A DNA stretch of 48,866 bases from Geosiphon pyriformis (taxonomy: Eukaryota; Glomeromycota; Glomeromycetes; Archaeosporales; Geosiphonaceae), in contig JAAOMT010000309.1 in assembly GCA_016748015.1 (NCBI GenBank), positions 87,087-135,952 of the forward strand. Reading direction: 5' to 3'. Positions 1 to 10,534 of this stretch are shown piece by piece. The translations under genes and the position numbers were made by a program. Each line of letters opens with the position of its first letter. Within the stretch, counting starts at the first letter, position 1. Under the pieces are notes generated by a model, which saw only the letters and a program-made list of their open reading frames with translations, had not been told where the DNA came from and did no database searches.

Positions 1-1100
1 TTACCATAGACATTGTCTCTGTCTGAACGATATTCTAATACCAAGTTACCAACACTTAAAAAAAATGTTTTATAGGTTTTCTTTTTCTTAAGCTTTTTTT
101 GGAACTGTTTTATCTTTTCAAAAGTAATTATTCTTGCTTCTACCAAAAAGTCAAAAATGGTATTAAATCTTTTTTGCAAAATGTCTTTGTAATTTCCTAT
201 TGTGATCTTTTCAAAGGGTATTGTTTCAATATCAGTTTCTATTAATAGTGTTGTCATGCATCCATAAAGCAGATAAAAAGATTTATAACTTGTTATGTTA
301 TAATTCACAGTTCTATAAGCAAACAAAGCTAAAGACAGTACTTTGTTCTATAGGTTTGTTTCTTTACTGGTTTTGGCTAGAGTTTTACATAGTGTTCTAT
401 TAAAACGTTCCACTAAGCCATTTGTTTGGGAGTAATAAAATGAAAAAAGTTTATAACATATTCCTATTTTTTTATAAAGTTCTTCAACCAGTATACTGAG
501 AAAAGCTCTTTCTCTATCAGATAAAAGTTTTTTGGAGCAGTCATGATGGCAAATAATATCTTTATAAATAAAATTGGCTATTAAAACTACTGTTTAGTCA
601 GAAGTGGCTCTTGCTTCTACTTACTTTGTAAGATAGTCAATAACTGTGATAATATATCTGTTGCCATTAAGAGTTATTGTTAAAGGTCCAACAACATCTA
701 TATCAATTCTGTTAAATGGTTGACCAACAGAAATTGAATAAATATTTTCTTTGCGATTGAATTTGCTTCTTCTTTGGCAGATGTTACAGGTTTTGATGTA
801 TTAAGCAATGTTCTTTCCCAAGATAGGCCAATAATAATGAGCTAAAGTTTTCTGAATTGTCTTTGTTTTTCCAAAGTGTTTAGCTAATGGGTCAGTGTGC
901 ATGTTATATATTACAATTTTTTTTTCTTCAAATCTGATGACTCTTTGGGAGTGGTTAGAATCTTTTCTATTTCTTTTATATAACTGGTTCTGATGAATCA
1001 AATAGAAATTTGATTGTTTGTACAAATGTTTTCTTTGCTATTAGATGTATTTTAGTGAGTATTGTCCTTTATCCAAAAATTCTATTAAGACAGAGTAGTT
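1..1100 (-). pseudogene. Gypsy A copy 1 integrase (3' part of pol), broken
   Basis: Retroviral-type integrase, which would insert the element cDNA. The zinc-binding H2C2 region is at 801-1025: a His pair, then the YYWP motif; the Cys pair follows a stop. The catalytic core follows at lower coordinates. Its three acidic residues are all still present: the first D in IDVVGPL (about 665-700), the second in LSDRERAF (about 500-530), and E in GLVERFNR (about 395-420). A C-terminal module beginning GDLV is cut by the window edge. Stops interrupt the frame, several at codons where family members have Trp or Gln. An intact catalytic triad inside a broken frame suggests the damage is not old. Identity as a Ty3/Gypsy integrase is secure; activity is not possible as it stands. 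Confidence 0.85.
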
Positions 1101-1179
1101 ATCCAAGTCTATTATTATGTTTGTTTATGAAGGGGTTACTAATAATTAAGTTGGTTTGGTTTGAGAGATTTTATTATTA

Positions 1180-2575
1180 CTAAATAGTAAGTCTAGAGAG
1201 AGCACTGGTGTTTTGATAATTTGCTTCTTTGCAGTATTGAATATTATAGTCAAATTTATTCAAGTGGAGTATTCAGTGAGTTATTCATTTGTGTTCTAGC
1301 TTCTTTTTATTGTACAGCCAAACCAAGACTTGATGATCTGTTATCACTAAGAATTTTACACCAAAAAAATATTGATCCCAGTAACTAGTAATCCAAACTA
1401 CTGCTAAACATTCTTGTTTAGTAACTGAATAGTTCTTTTCTGCTGGTATAAGAGATCTACTGGCATATATTATGGCATGTTCTCTACTATTTTCATCTTT
1501 CTGTGAAAAAACAGCACCAAGTCCATAATCAGATGTATTAGTGTAGAGGATAAAAAGTTGGTTCAGATCAAGTTGCTTGAGAATTGGTTCAGTAACAAGT
1601 TTTTTCTTCAGAATTTCAAAAGCTTTTTGTTGATGAGTGCTCCAGTAATAATTGACATTTTTTTTTGAGTAGTTGATTAAGAGGAAAGACGATTTTGAAG
1701 AAATTCTTGATAAATTTGTGATAGTAAGAAGCCAAACCAAGGAAAAAGCGTAGTTCAGGAACATTCATTGGTTGTTTAATGTTTTAAACTTTTTTAACCT
1801 TAATTGGATCAAGAAAGATTCCATCTTTTATAATAAAATAACCAAAAAACTAGGTGGATTGACATTTAAAGAAAAATTTAATTGGATTAATCTTAAGGCC
1901 AGCATTTCTAAACAGGTCAAAAACCTTTTGCAAGTGTTCAAGATGTTTATCTCAGGTTTTTGAATAGACTATTATGTCATCTAAGTAGACCAGAACAAAG
2001 TTTTTTTTTATTGATTCAAATACTTTGTCCATTAAGTGTTAAAAAATAGAAAAGACATTGGTAAAACCAAAAAACATGACTGTGAATTCATAAGTACCAT
2101 ACTTGGTAATGAAAGCAGTTTTCTTTCTGCTTTCTGGATCCATCTTTACTTGCCAGAATCCAGCAGTTAAGTTAATGGTTGAGAAAAAAGCAGCACCATT
2201 GAATTTATTTAGCATTGCATCAATTTTGGGGAGTAAGTATATGTTTTTTATAGTGATGGCATTTAATTGATAATAGTTAATACAGAAGCATAGAATTTCA
2301 TTATTTTTGGATACCACTACAATAAGAAAAGCTTATTCATTCTTGGTTTTTTGTATAAATCCAAGATCTTTTATCTGGTTTATCTCTTTTTTGATAAACT
2401 TATTATTGTATTAATTAGATTGATAAGGCTTCAAATAGATAGAACAAGTTTTTTTTGTGGTAATAGTGTATTGTATTACATGAGTTTATCTAAGGATATC
2501 ATTTTCTTTTGAGATAACTGGGCTATTCTTAGCCAACAGATTTTCAATATCCACTTTTCTTTCTTTAAGAGAAGG
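1180..2575 (-). pseudogene. Gypsy A copy 1 reverse transcriptase and RNase H, broken
   Basis: RT begins near 2575. The strand-3 region around FCINYYQLN (about 2260-2295) and the TAGFWQVKMDPESRKKTAF block (about 2100-2175) are typical of Gypsy RT. The active site reads VYLDDIIVYSK at about 1970-2000 with both Asp intact. RNase H follows at 1285-1764: YTNTSDYGLGAVFSQK carries the first catalytic position, apparently changed from Asp to Asn (family TDAS). The protein continues to about 1180 after two stops (CGA to TGA and TGG to TGA by comparison with related pol). Many substitutions relative to the usual motifs (MPFG to MFFG, TNAP to TNVF) are C-to-T changes. At least one frameshift lies between the RT and RNase H segments. 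Confidence 0.85.
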
Positions 2576-2581
2576 TTCTCT

Positions 2582-3070
2582 TTATTCTATAACTAGTGAT
2601 TGGATTTCAGATGGTTTACTTTCAAAAAACTTCTGTACTTCTTTTAGTTCTTTTCTGGATATTAAACTAATTGGCTCCCAATCTTTGTAATAGATTAGAC
2701 AAGACTTGTATTTATTACTAGGAGAATACAAAGGTTTATTACACCAGTATCTGGCACAAGGACCATGCCACCAATAACTATATTTTGTTTTCTTGCCAGG
2801 TTTTTTATCAAAAGTTTTTCTGAGGATATCATAGTAGGGCCAGCAGATTAGCTTGCCATTTACCATAATTTCTTTTTTATCTGCTTTGACATTATCTAAT
2901 GGCTTGTTATTGCTGGTAAAAATGGTGTAGGCAAGTTCAGTAGTTTCTTCTTGTTTATCTTTTTTTTCACTTTTTTCATTATCTGATTCATCTGATTGCT
3001 TTTTTTCTTGGCTTTGTTTAAGTACTAGAGGAATTGTTCAATAGCAACATTTAACCATGATGGGGTTTTT
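2582..3070 (-). pseudogene. Gypsy A copy 1 protease-RT linker with Cys pairs
   Basis: Pol segment between protease and RT, about 160 codons. It contains WWHGPCARYWCNKPLYSP and later KSCLIYYKDWEPISL. In copy 2 the same place reads CARC, twelve residues, CKFC, a C-X2-C-X12-C-X2-C pattern that would suit a zinc ribbon; here two of the four Cys are Tyr. An acidic and Lys-rich stretch precedes it. I do not recognise a named domain. The segment is in frame with the protease (3131-3616) and RT (2039-2317), so it is part of the polyprotein and not a separate gene. Confidence 0.6.
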
Positions 3071-3130
3071 ACCACATTTGATGGTTAGTTTACAGAGTTC
3101 ATAATTAAGCAAGACTTTTGCTTTCTTGAG

Positions 3131-3640
3131 TTATTCATTGCCAACTATTATGGTGTATTTTTTTGCTTCAGATATTTCCATGTCAGTTTTAATGCTGATG
3201 TCATTAATTTGAACAAGAACAGCTTTGGCTATGTCCAGACCTTTCTTCTTGTCACAATATATGTTGGTCATTAGTCTTGTGGATAGTTCATCAATCTTTC
3301 TGCCAATTGCTTCTAAGAAGTGTTTGACAATGACATTAACAGATAATCTATTGTTTAGAATCAGATTAATAAAGTAGCCAGCCACTTGGGCTTTATAAAT
3401 AAGAAGAGTAACATTGCTGTTGTCAGCAAGTTTGGCTTGATGTGAGTGCTTGTTGGTCTTTGGTGTCTTTTTCTTGTGAATTAAAGATTTGTGAAGGTCT
3501 TTTCTGAATTGGAAATGAGTCATTAACTGGCCAAAAGTAATATAAACAGATGTTTTTATAAGATCTTTGACAACAGAATAAGGACCAGATTTTTGTACTA
3601 TTTCTGAAGGTTTCAACTTTGGAGAATTCTTGAAAACTTT
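3131..3640 (-). pseudogene. Gypsy A copy 1 retropepsin-like protease, inactivated
   Basis: Aspartic protease domain that would process the polyprotein. The segment GYFINLILNNRLSVNVIVKHF corresponds to the active-site loop. The catalytic Asp-Ser-Gly of retropepsins is replaced by Asn-Asn-Arg here and by Asp-Ser-Arg in copy 2, both explained by G-to-A changes, so this copy lacks its nucleophile. The flanking block IGRKIDELSTRLMTNIY and the C-terminal KTDMEISEAKKYTIIVGNE match copy 2 (21429-21821) closely. The frame is open for 161 codons and ends at a TAA at a position where the frame continues in the family (NEWLKKA-type sequence). Confidence 0.75.
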
Positions 3641-3839
3641 ATCCTTTAGTGGCTTATTGTTATTAGCAGTTGATGTAAAGGCTTTTTTTGGATCTATAAT
3701 AAAATCAACCTTGGCTTTCTTCTTCTTTTTTGTTGATTCAAAAGTGTTAATTGTTAGTTCATCTATGTCATGGTCATCATCAGTTAGATTAAAAGCATAA
3801 AAAGAGTTTTCTTTTAGTTAACTTGCACTTTTACTCTTT

Positions 3840-5350
3840 GGAGGTATGCCTACTAGTTTAAAAACTGATAAACAGTGGCTTCAACTAAGGAATCCTTTCC
3901 AAAGAAATTGATATTAGCATAATTAGGTCTTTGGTTAAGGACATTGTTGTTGATGGTTCTGTTGTTTTAATTGTCATTGTTTTTGGGAGCTAGAAGAGGC
4001 AGGGGAGGATTGTTGCAATCTCTTGAGAAATGTTCAGTTAATCTACAGTGGTAGCACACAGGTGAGCCATAATTTTGCTGTCTTTGGTAAGAGAGCTGTT
4101 GAGGCTGATTGAAATGTGGTTCAAATCTAGATTTTTGTGGTTGCTGGTTGTCTCTGACTGCTTGGGCTAATGGTTCTAATAACCAAACAAAATTTGTTGT
4201 AAGTCTATCTATCAACTGTTCATTGGAATTTTGAGTTTAGGTGGCAAAAGAGATAGTAGTTATTTGGAGAACAAGAGCCATAACAAGAGCAGGAGCAAAA
4301 ACTGGAAGAATAGATCCCAGATGCATTCTTTGGTTATTTTTTATTTTCTGGACAAGTTCAATAGCCATATTTATTGTGGGATTATCTTTTAAGACCAAAA
4401 AAAGCCAAAGAGCATAGAACAGATCTGTTCTCAATTTTTTTGTAAAGGAATGAATCTTTTGTTCTTCTGTTTAGTTTTTTTTAGAGTCTACTTTTTTAAT
4501 TAACTTTCTGATGACTTTGGCATATTTAGTTATCACTTTACCAGGACCTTGGGTTTTTTTTTCTAGTTCCATGTACTATTTAGATATTAAGATAGAAGTT
4601 CTAAATTTTATTTCAAACTGGGTAGTAAAAGAAGTGTTGTCTTTTCTGGTATTTGCTAGTGCCCATCTAATGATTTTTTGCTGAGCATTAACATTAGTTT
4701 CTTGTAAGAACCAAATAGCAGGAGAGTCTTGAAGGTAGCCACTAATGATTTGGAACTTATATTTATTATTATATTGGTTGGCTGTGGCTGCTTTTTCAAA
4801 GTTATTCAATCATTTAATTGAATCTTGTGCATTACTTCTAAACAAAGGTAATGGAGTGTTATTTTTTTTCCCAAAGCAGTTTGTATGTCTTGGAGGGCAA
4901 TCAGAATGTTCTGTTGCATAAAATCATTAGCCATTGGTTTAGAAGTTACTGTTTGAGTAGAATAATCTGATTCACTTGAGAAGAGATCAAAAACAAGAGC
5001 AGTTTAATAGCCTTTTTCTTCTGTTTCAAGAGGAGTTTCAATTGATTGATGGGCAACAATCCAAGTATGAATTTAATGATTCAGATATTCGAAATCAGGG
5101 AACTTTTGTTCAAAAGTTGTGGAATATAAAAGCTAATTGATGCTGTTGTTTTTTTTTTCAAAGTTGTCTTCAAAATAAGTTTGATCAAAGTAATAAGTTG
5201 TATAGGCTATGTAAATTTTAACTAAATGCTTGTTCAGGAACCAGTTCCAAAAGTTTTGGAATTGTCTGCTAAATTGTTCTTTAATGGGGAAGCAAATCAA
5301 GCAGAAGGACAAAGAATTGAGTTCAATAAAGTCTAGATTGTTTTTGCTGT
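3840..5350 (-). pseudogene. Gypsy A copy 1 gag, broken
   Basis: Capsid/nucleocapsid precursor. The capsid-like part covers about 5350-4240; WFLQETNVNAQQKIIRWA (about 4660-4720) is the Trp-containing helix region of retrotransposon gag. The nucleocapsid part at 3967-4215 is Gln-rich with one zinc knuckle, CYHCRLTEHFSRDC, a perfect C-X2-C-X4-H-X4-C, at about 4015-4056. At least three stops and one slip near an A-run (about 4870) break the frame. No convincing start codon was found. The N-terminal sequence around DFIELNSL (near 5325) matches the plus-strand copy at 19615. Confidence 0.8.
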
Positions 5351-5428
5351 GTGTTTCAAAGTGTTCTTCTAATTGTTATGACAGGTATGAATAATCACCC
5401 ATACAATAAGAAACAAAGTAAATTTTGA

Positions 5429-5454
5429 CAATCTTACAAAGAGCACTACTTTTA
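5429..5454 (-). other. Primer-binding site region, Gypsy A copy 1
   Basis: Directly inside the 5' LTR end, in element orientation, the sequence reads TAAAAGTAGTGCTCTTTGTA. The plus copy (19498-19520) and element B (15030-15048, TTTGGTGCTTTCTGTGAAG) carry the same motif, so the shared core is TGGTGCTYTCTGTGA, with TGG changed to TAG in both A copies. Position and initial TGG fit a tRNA-primed minus-strand primer site. I could not assign the tRNA. Confidence 0.5.
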
Positions 5455-5789
5455 TGTTATGGATTGGAGTAACAAGCTAATGAATAGCAAAGGAGAACAG
5501 GATTGTAGGGTAATAGAAATAATCAAAGGGAATTTAACTTCAAAGAGTGAATTGAATGAGTATGAATTCAATGTGTGAGATTAGTCTCATGAAATATCTT
5601 AGTCACTATTCTTTTCAAAAGGTAACTGGGAAATCTGAAGGTAAAGGGATAGTCCATATTGTTAACAAATAATCACACTTGGTATAATTCTATGTTTTAT
5701 ATTGGCACTTTTAGAATTCAATATCAAGTATTAAATGTGCTCTTTAGTTATGTTTTATTCAATAATCTTCAAATGTCATACTTATATAT
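5455..5789 (-). repeat. Gypsy A copy 1, 5' LTR, R/U5 part
   Basis: Second half of the family A LTR, ending (element orientation) in TATAACA as in the 3' LTR of copy 2. It aligns with 19180-19497 and 26235-26567. It stops abruptly at 5789 where element B begins; the missing half is at 15831-16169. Confidence 0.88.
5786..5789. other. 4-bp target-site duplication of element B (left)
   Basis: ATAT here and ACAT at 15827-15830 flank element B. Removing B and one copy rejoins the family A LTR as TTATATATTTTAGG, matching the intact LTRs of the plus-strand element. The one mismatch is a C-T transition. Confidence 0.7.
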
Positions 5790-6656
5790 TGTTACAAGTA
5801 ATTATTTGGGGTCTCAAAGCAAATAACAAACTTGTAACTTGGTGCTTAATTAATATAATGATGATGATTTCTGAATGTCTGGTTGATCTGAAGATTTTGC
5901 TTATCTGAAGGTTTTGTTGTGGAGTTTTTTGTATAATGGGCAGAGATTTAATAGTTGTTTCAGTAGTCTTTTGGAATCGCAATTTTATCAAATTTCTTTC
6001 TCAGCTTGGTGGCCGATAATTCTCCTAGTAAGCTATTCTCAAATTTATGAGTATTCTACCCTTGTTTTATGGGTCTTTTACCAGTCCCTATATTCTGATA
6101 TCAGTACTTCAGTGCTTAATCTTTAATTAATTTAGTAACAACAAAAAAAATAACAATAGAAAAATAAAAAAAATAAAAAAAATAAAAAAATAAGCCAAGG
6201 TGATTTTGCAAGTTAGTATCTCATCAATAGCCATGATCAAAAGCTATTGTTCCAGTGTGGTTAAGTATGAATTACTATCAACATAAAGTGTTGATTGTGG
6301 AAAGTGAATTGAAAGGTTGAATAATTATTTATTAATATTTGTGATGTGGAAAGTTGCTTAGATTAAATTTAAACAAAGAGGTCTGTCTTTTTTACTTCTA
6401 ACACTACCACTATATATACATAATTAAGATTCCTCAATTCCTCAATTCCTCAATTCTTCACACCAGGAATTTTGGAATTTCTTTTGAAAGGAATCCTGGA
6501 ATTCTGGAATTTTGTAATTCCTTGTACAAAAATCCTAAAATTCCTGGAATCTTGCAATTCCTCTTGAGAAAAATCCTGGAATTTCACATTTACTACAGCT
6601 ACTTCTGATTGGCTAATTATATACTAATATATACTTCCGATGTTCTATGAGTAACA
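5790..6656 (-). repeat. Element B 3' LTR
   Basis: Aligns over its length with 15049-15826. It starts TGTTACAAG and ends GAGTAACA, a 6-bp inverted terminus typical of LTRs. It is longer than the 5' LTR by about 90 bp because of extra A-rich sequence near 6135-6195 and extra copies of a GAATTCC-type repeat near 6430-6590. The U3 side (high coordinates) contains a dense cluster of quasi-palindromic GGAATT/AATTCC words. Confidence 0.9.
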
Positions 6657-7290
6657 TTATTTTCTCTTTTTAATATTGAGCTCTGTTGAGATCTCCCAAA
6701 TCTTCTAACTCTAATTCTCTATCTTCAATTATTTCTTGAACTTCTTTTTCAAGAATTACTTGGATTATCCTGTTTTGTAATTTTTCAAATTGGGTGTTGG
6801 TTATTTTTTTCATTTGGTTTACTGTATAGAGTCCATTTCTGAATTAAATAAGATTTCTGGTCTGTCTTGAAATCCAATATGTAACCAATATATGGCTCTT
6901 GTTTGTGTAGTCAAATTGTTTTTTCCCATAAATTGTTTCAGTTGTTGCAGTATTATTGTGTCAAATAGTTATTTTGTCTTATTTATATATAAGTTTTGAA
7001 TATTTAAGTGTCATCCCAAGTGAAAGTAACAAAAGTTTCTTGGAAATTTGTGTATCCACTATTTTCAAGTTTCTTTAGTCAACTCTTAATATGTGGCAAT
7101 ACTTGTTGGTTTTTCTATTGTTATTTTTATTTTCTGAACCATTTTATTAATAGTATTTTCTGTTTTTCTTCGACTTTTGTATTTAGATATCTTTCTGGTA
7201 TCTCAGTATTAAATAGTTTGTTGATTGATAATAATTTCCATATTTTGTTGTTGAATCAGTTAGAAGAGTTGTTGTGTTAGTAAGTAAATG
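6598..7290 (-). pseudogene. Element B extra ORF between integrase and 3' LTR, unknown function
   Basis: About 220 codons of protein-like sequence follow pol and run into the LTR. Readable stretches include NSGYTNFQETFVTFTWDD (about 7010-7065), KKQFDYTNKSHILVTYWISR (about 6855-6925) and GLYTVNQMKKITNTQFEKLQ (about 6770-6835), followed by a Glu-rich helix ending LEDLGDLNRAQY. The stop after AQY (6670-6672) is TAA, perhaps from CAA; beyond it the frame continues into the LTR. There is at least one slip and several stops. No signal peptide or membrane segment is evident, so it does not look like env. I do not recognise the family. Element A has an ORF of similar size in the same place. Confidence 0.5.
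6657..6671 (-). other. Polypurine tract of element B
   Basis: On the minus strand AAAAAGAGAAAATAA abuts the first base of the 3' LTR, the expected place for the plus-strand primer of an LTR retrotransposon. Confidence 0.55.
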
Positions 7291-7299
7291 TTGTCAGTA

Positions 7300-8725
7300 A
7301 TTTCCATTTTTCTGAAGTCTTTCATTATGTTTACTATGTCTTTATATATATTTTTTATTGTTCTATTTTATGTGTTTGATCCAATAATTATGATTGGTTC
7401 AAGATCTTGTGAAATTTTATCTGGTCTGACTAATATTCTCTGTACTCCTAGTTGTGAAATATTACTGGTAGATAGTGATGCTGTATGATAATATTGTTTT
7501 AGTTGATCATCATGTGCTGCTTTGGTTAAAATTTTGTTGTTTAACCTTAATTTATAAGCTCTATTTCTTAAAATTTCTTCTATGTAAAATGGCCTGTTCT
7601 ATTTGGGGTCAAATTTTCCACTCCATTGTTTTTCTGCTTTGGTATAATGTAGAAGTATTTTGTCTCCAATCTTGAATTTTATTGGTTTCTCTGATAGTTA
7701 GTTATCATGTCTTTTTTTTTGTTTTTCTTGTGACTTTTGGATGTTATCAGCTGCTTTTTGTCATGTGTTTTCTAGTGTCTTCATTAAATTATATGTTCTT
7801 TTTAATAATATTCTTTGAAAATTTTCTTCTGTTATTGGTTTTGTTAGATATGTCTTGACTTTTATCTCAACTGGTAATGTTGCTGTCCTATTATATACTA
7901 ATTCAAATAGTGTTGCTTGTATAGTGTCTTGTTTCATTGTTCAATATGCTAATAATACTGATGGTATGATTAAATCTTATTCATTCTGGTTTTCTTGGCT
8001 AATTTTGGCTATTGCTTTACACAGTGTTTTATTGAACCTTTCAACTAACCCATTTGTTTGTGAAAAGTATAATAATAATAATGGTCTTTTTATCCCAAAT
8101 CTTTGACTTAATTCTGCTAATGTTTTATTCACAAAATGAGTTCTTTGATCTGATAGTAGTTCTTTTGGACATCTGTGTTGACAGATCAAATCTTGATAGA
8201 CGAATTTGGCAACAGATTCTGCATCTGCTCTTTGAATAGGTTTTGCTTCTGGCCATTTTGTGAGATAATCTATAACTACTGCAATATATCTGTTGTCTCT
8301 GCTGGTAATTGTTAATGATTCAACTAAGTCAATTCCAATGTAATCAAATGGTTGTCTCACTTTGATTGGTTTTAATGGTTTATTTGGTTTTGTTTTACCT
8401 CTTCTTTGACAAGCATTACAACTTTGAACATATTGAATAATATTCAAATACATTGATGGCCAATAGTATCTTTTTCTGATTTTTTCTATGGTTGCTTCTT
8501 TGTGAAAATGTCCTGCTGTTAGATCCAAGTGCATGTTGAATAATATTGTCTCTTTTTTTGATTCTGTGATTACTTTCATTAGTTGATCTGGATTTCTTTT
8601 GTTCTTTTGGTAAAGTATATTTTGATGGTTGATAAAATATTTTGATTGCTGTTTTATGTTGTTTTGTTTTTTTTGAGATAATTTCTTCTTGAACAATTGG
8701 GTATTATATAATATTGAAGTTGTTG
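7300..8725 (-). pseudogene. Element B integrase and C-terminal module, broken
   Basis: The best preserved part is 7977-8696, 239 codons without a stop. It carries the zinc-binding region (HLDLTAGHFHKE ... CNACQRRGK: His pair and C-X2-C), then the catalytic core with all three acidic residues: D in IGIDLVESL, D in LLSDQRTHF, E in NGLVERFNK. The core continues past a stop at 7977 as LLAYRTRQYATTGYTPFELVY (about 7880-7940) and a C-terminal GDKVLLY/WEGPFYI-type module (about 7580-7690), which is typical of Gypsy GPY/F integrases. No chromodomain was seen. A stop within the core and further stops downstream make it a pseudogene. The three overlapping plus-strand ORFs in 7008-8239 are antisense shadows. 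Confidence 0.88.
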
Positions 8726-10060
8726 GTATTTTTGTATATTCATGTTTTATTATATTTTTGTGTTGGAATGTTTTTAGATTTGTCTTATTTGTGATAATCC
8801 GTTGGCATTTCCGTTTTCTGTTCTTTTTTTATAATGGACTATATAATTAAATGGTGAAAGTTCTATTTTCTATCTAGTATAGCGATTGTCTGCAAATACT
8901 TGTTTTTGAATTGAAGTCAATCTTTTGTAATTAGTATATACATTAAACTTTTGACTTAAATATTTTTTCTATTTGGTAACAGCCTAATAGATAGCTAAGT
9001 GTTCCAGTGCTAAAGTTTTATAGTTTTTTTCAGCTGAACTTAAGCTTCTATTGGTATAAGCTACTGGATGTTCTCATCCATTCAATTCTTTCTGAGATAA
9101 TACTGTTCTCAATGCTTGACCAGATGCATCAGTTGTAATTATGAATGGCTTGCTATGATCTGGATAGATTAGTACTGGAGCTTAGATAAGCTTTTTTTTT
9201 AATATATCAAAAGCTTTTTGCTAAGTTTCAGTTCACTCATATTTGGTGTTTTTTGTTTGGAGTTGGTGTAATAATTGAGCTATTTTGGAAAAGTTTTTGA
9301 TAAAGTAGCAGTAGCATCCAGCAAATTCTAAGAATGCTCTTAATTCTGTGAGATTAGTTGGTACTGGAAAGTTCTTAACAACCTCAATCTTGTCTGGATC
9401 TGTTTTAATTCTATCTTTGCTTATTACATGTCTCAAAAACTTGAGTTCAGTTTTTCCAAAGAAACATTTATTTGCATTTAGCTTTAATTCAGCTCTTCTT
9501 ATTCTTTCAAACACTTGTTGAAAATGATATAAATAATCATCAAATGTTTTGGAAAACACATTGGTGTTATCTAAATATATGACTACTGATTTCTATAGTA
9601 GTCTAGTATAGACAATTTCCATTAGTTTTTGAAATATGGCAGGTGCATTCATCAAGCCAAATAGCATGACTTCAAATTCAAAATTTTTTTCTTGAGTTGT
9701 GAACACTGTTTTTTTTTTGTCTTTTGGCTTCATGGCTACTTGCCAGTAACTACTGTCTAAGTCCAAAGTTAAGAACCATTTTTTTCCTCCAAAAGTATCA
9801 AAAAGTTCTTGGATTTTTGGAGTTAAGTAACTATTTCTTTTGGTTACTCCATTCAGTTTCCAGTAATCTACACAAAAGTGGATTTTTCCATTTTTCTTAT
9901 GGACTAGTACCACTGGTGATGACTATGGACTTATTGATGACTGAATTAGCCCATTGTCAAGCATCTAATTAATTTCTTAACAATTGATCTTATGACTAGC
10001 TAGTGGTATTCTGTATGCTCTCTGTTTAATTGACATTGCATCTCCAGTCTTGATTTAATG
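8725..10060 (-). pseudogene. Element B reverse transcriptase and RNase H, broken
   Basis: RT blocks in order: VLVHKKNGKIHFCVDYWKLN (about 9850-9912), LTLDLDSSYWQVAMKPKDKK (about 9720-9780), MLFGLMNAPAIFQKLM (about 9615-9665), and the active site VIYLDNTNVFSKT just after 9593. The last has the second catalytic Asp changed to Asn, so this RT would be inactive. The thumb/connection region follows at 9233-9559 (LKLNANKCFFGKTELKFL). RNase H starts near 9170 with TTDASGQALRTVLSQKE and continues with AEKNYKTLALE. The frame is shared with the dUTPase upstream. Premature stops lie at 9233, 9593 and further downstream, and a frameshift lies before the integrase. Confidence 0.87.
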
Positions 10061-10504
10061 TTAGATGATATCAGTTCTGCCAAATTTATTTTTACTGATG
10101 AAAATGTCACTAAAGTTGTTGAGTAATATCTTGAGTTGTATATATTGTAGTGAATTTAAGTTTTCCATGTTTATTTGTTTCAACTGTTCTGGTTGGAACA
10201 AATAACATTTATTTTGTCTGTATATTGTTTGTGATGTAATATCCACATATTCACAAAGTTGTGGAAAGTCTGAAATAGTGTCTGGCAGTTGGTCCTTAAT
10301 TTTAGTGGTTAAGTATCCAATAATGATTTCTTTTGGTATCTCAATGATGTTTTCTGTGTTATTATAAATAGGAATTTTGATGTGACTGTAGTTCTTGGCT
10401 GGTATGTGCAGATTGACTAATCCAATCTCTCCTGATTCACAAAGTGTTGCTTCTATCTCAAAAATCTGAATTTGATCTTTCACTTTTCTTTCTATGACTA
10501 CCAT
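10061..10504 (-). pseudogene. Element B pol spacer between dUTPase and RT
   Basis: Open for 147 codons and in frame with the dUTPase above and RT below. The first half, rich in Ile, Glu and Asn (ESGEIGLVNLHIPAKNYSHI, IEIPKEIIIGYLTT), looks like a small beta-rich domain. The second half (LQPEQ-like FQPEQLKQINMENLNSLQYI) resembles the helical lead-in to Gypsy RT, ending in FGRTDII just before the usual RT N-terminal sequence (IKTGDAMSIKQRAYRIP). I cannot name the beta-rich part; it could be a C-terminal extension of the dUTPase or a second copy of a related barrel. Confidence 0.6.
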
Positions 10505-10534
10505 ATACTAGTCATATAGTGGAATAGAGATTGA

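Noticed and set aside
7008-8239. Series of plus-strand ORFs with hydrophobic, membrane-like sequence
   Set aside because: They lie antisense to the integrase and 3' ORF of element B; Lys/Asn/Glu-rich coding DNA gives Phe/Leu/Ile-rich antisense translations.
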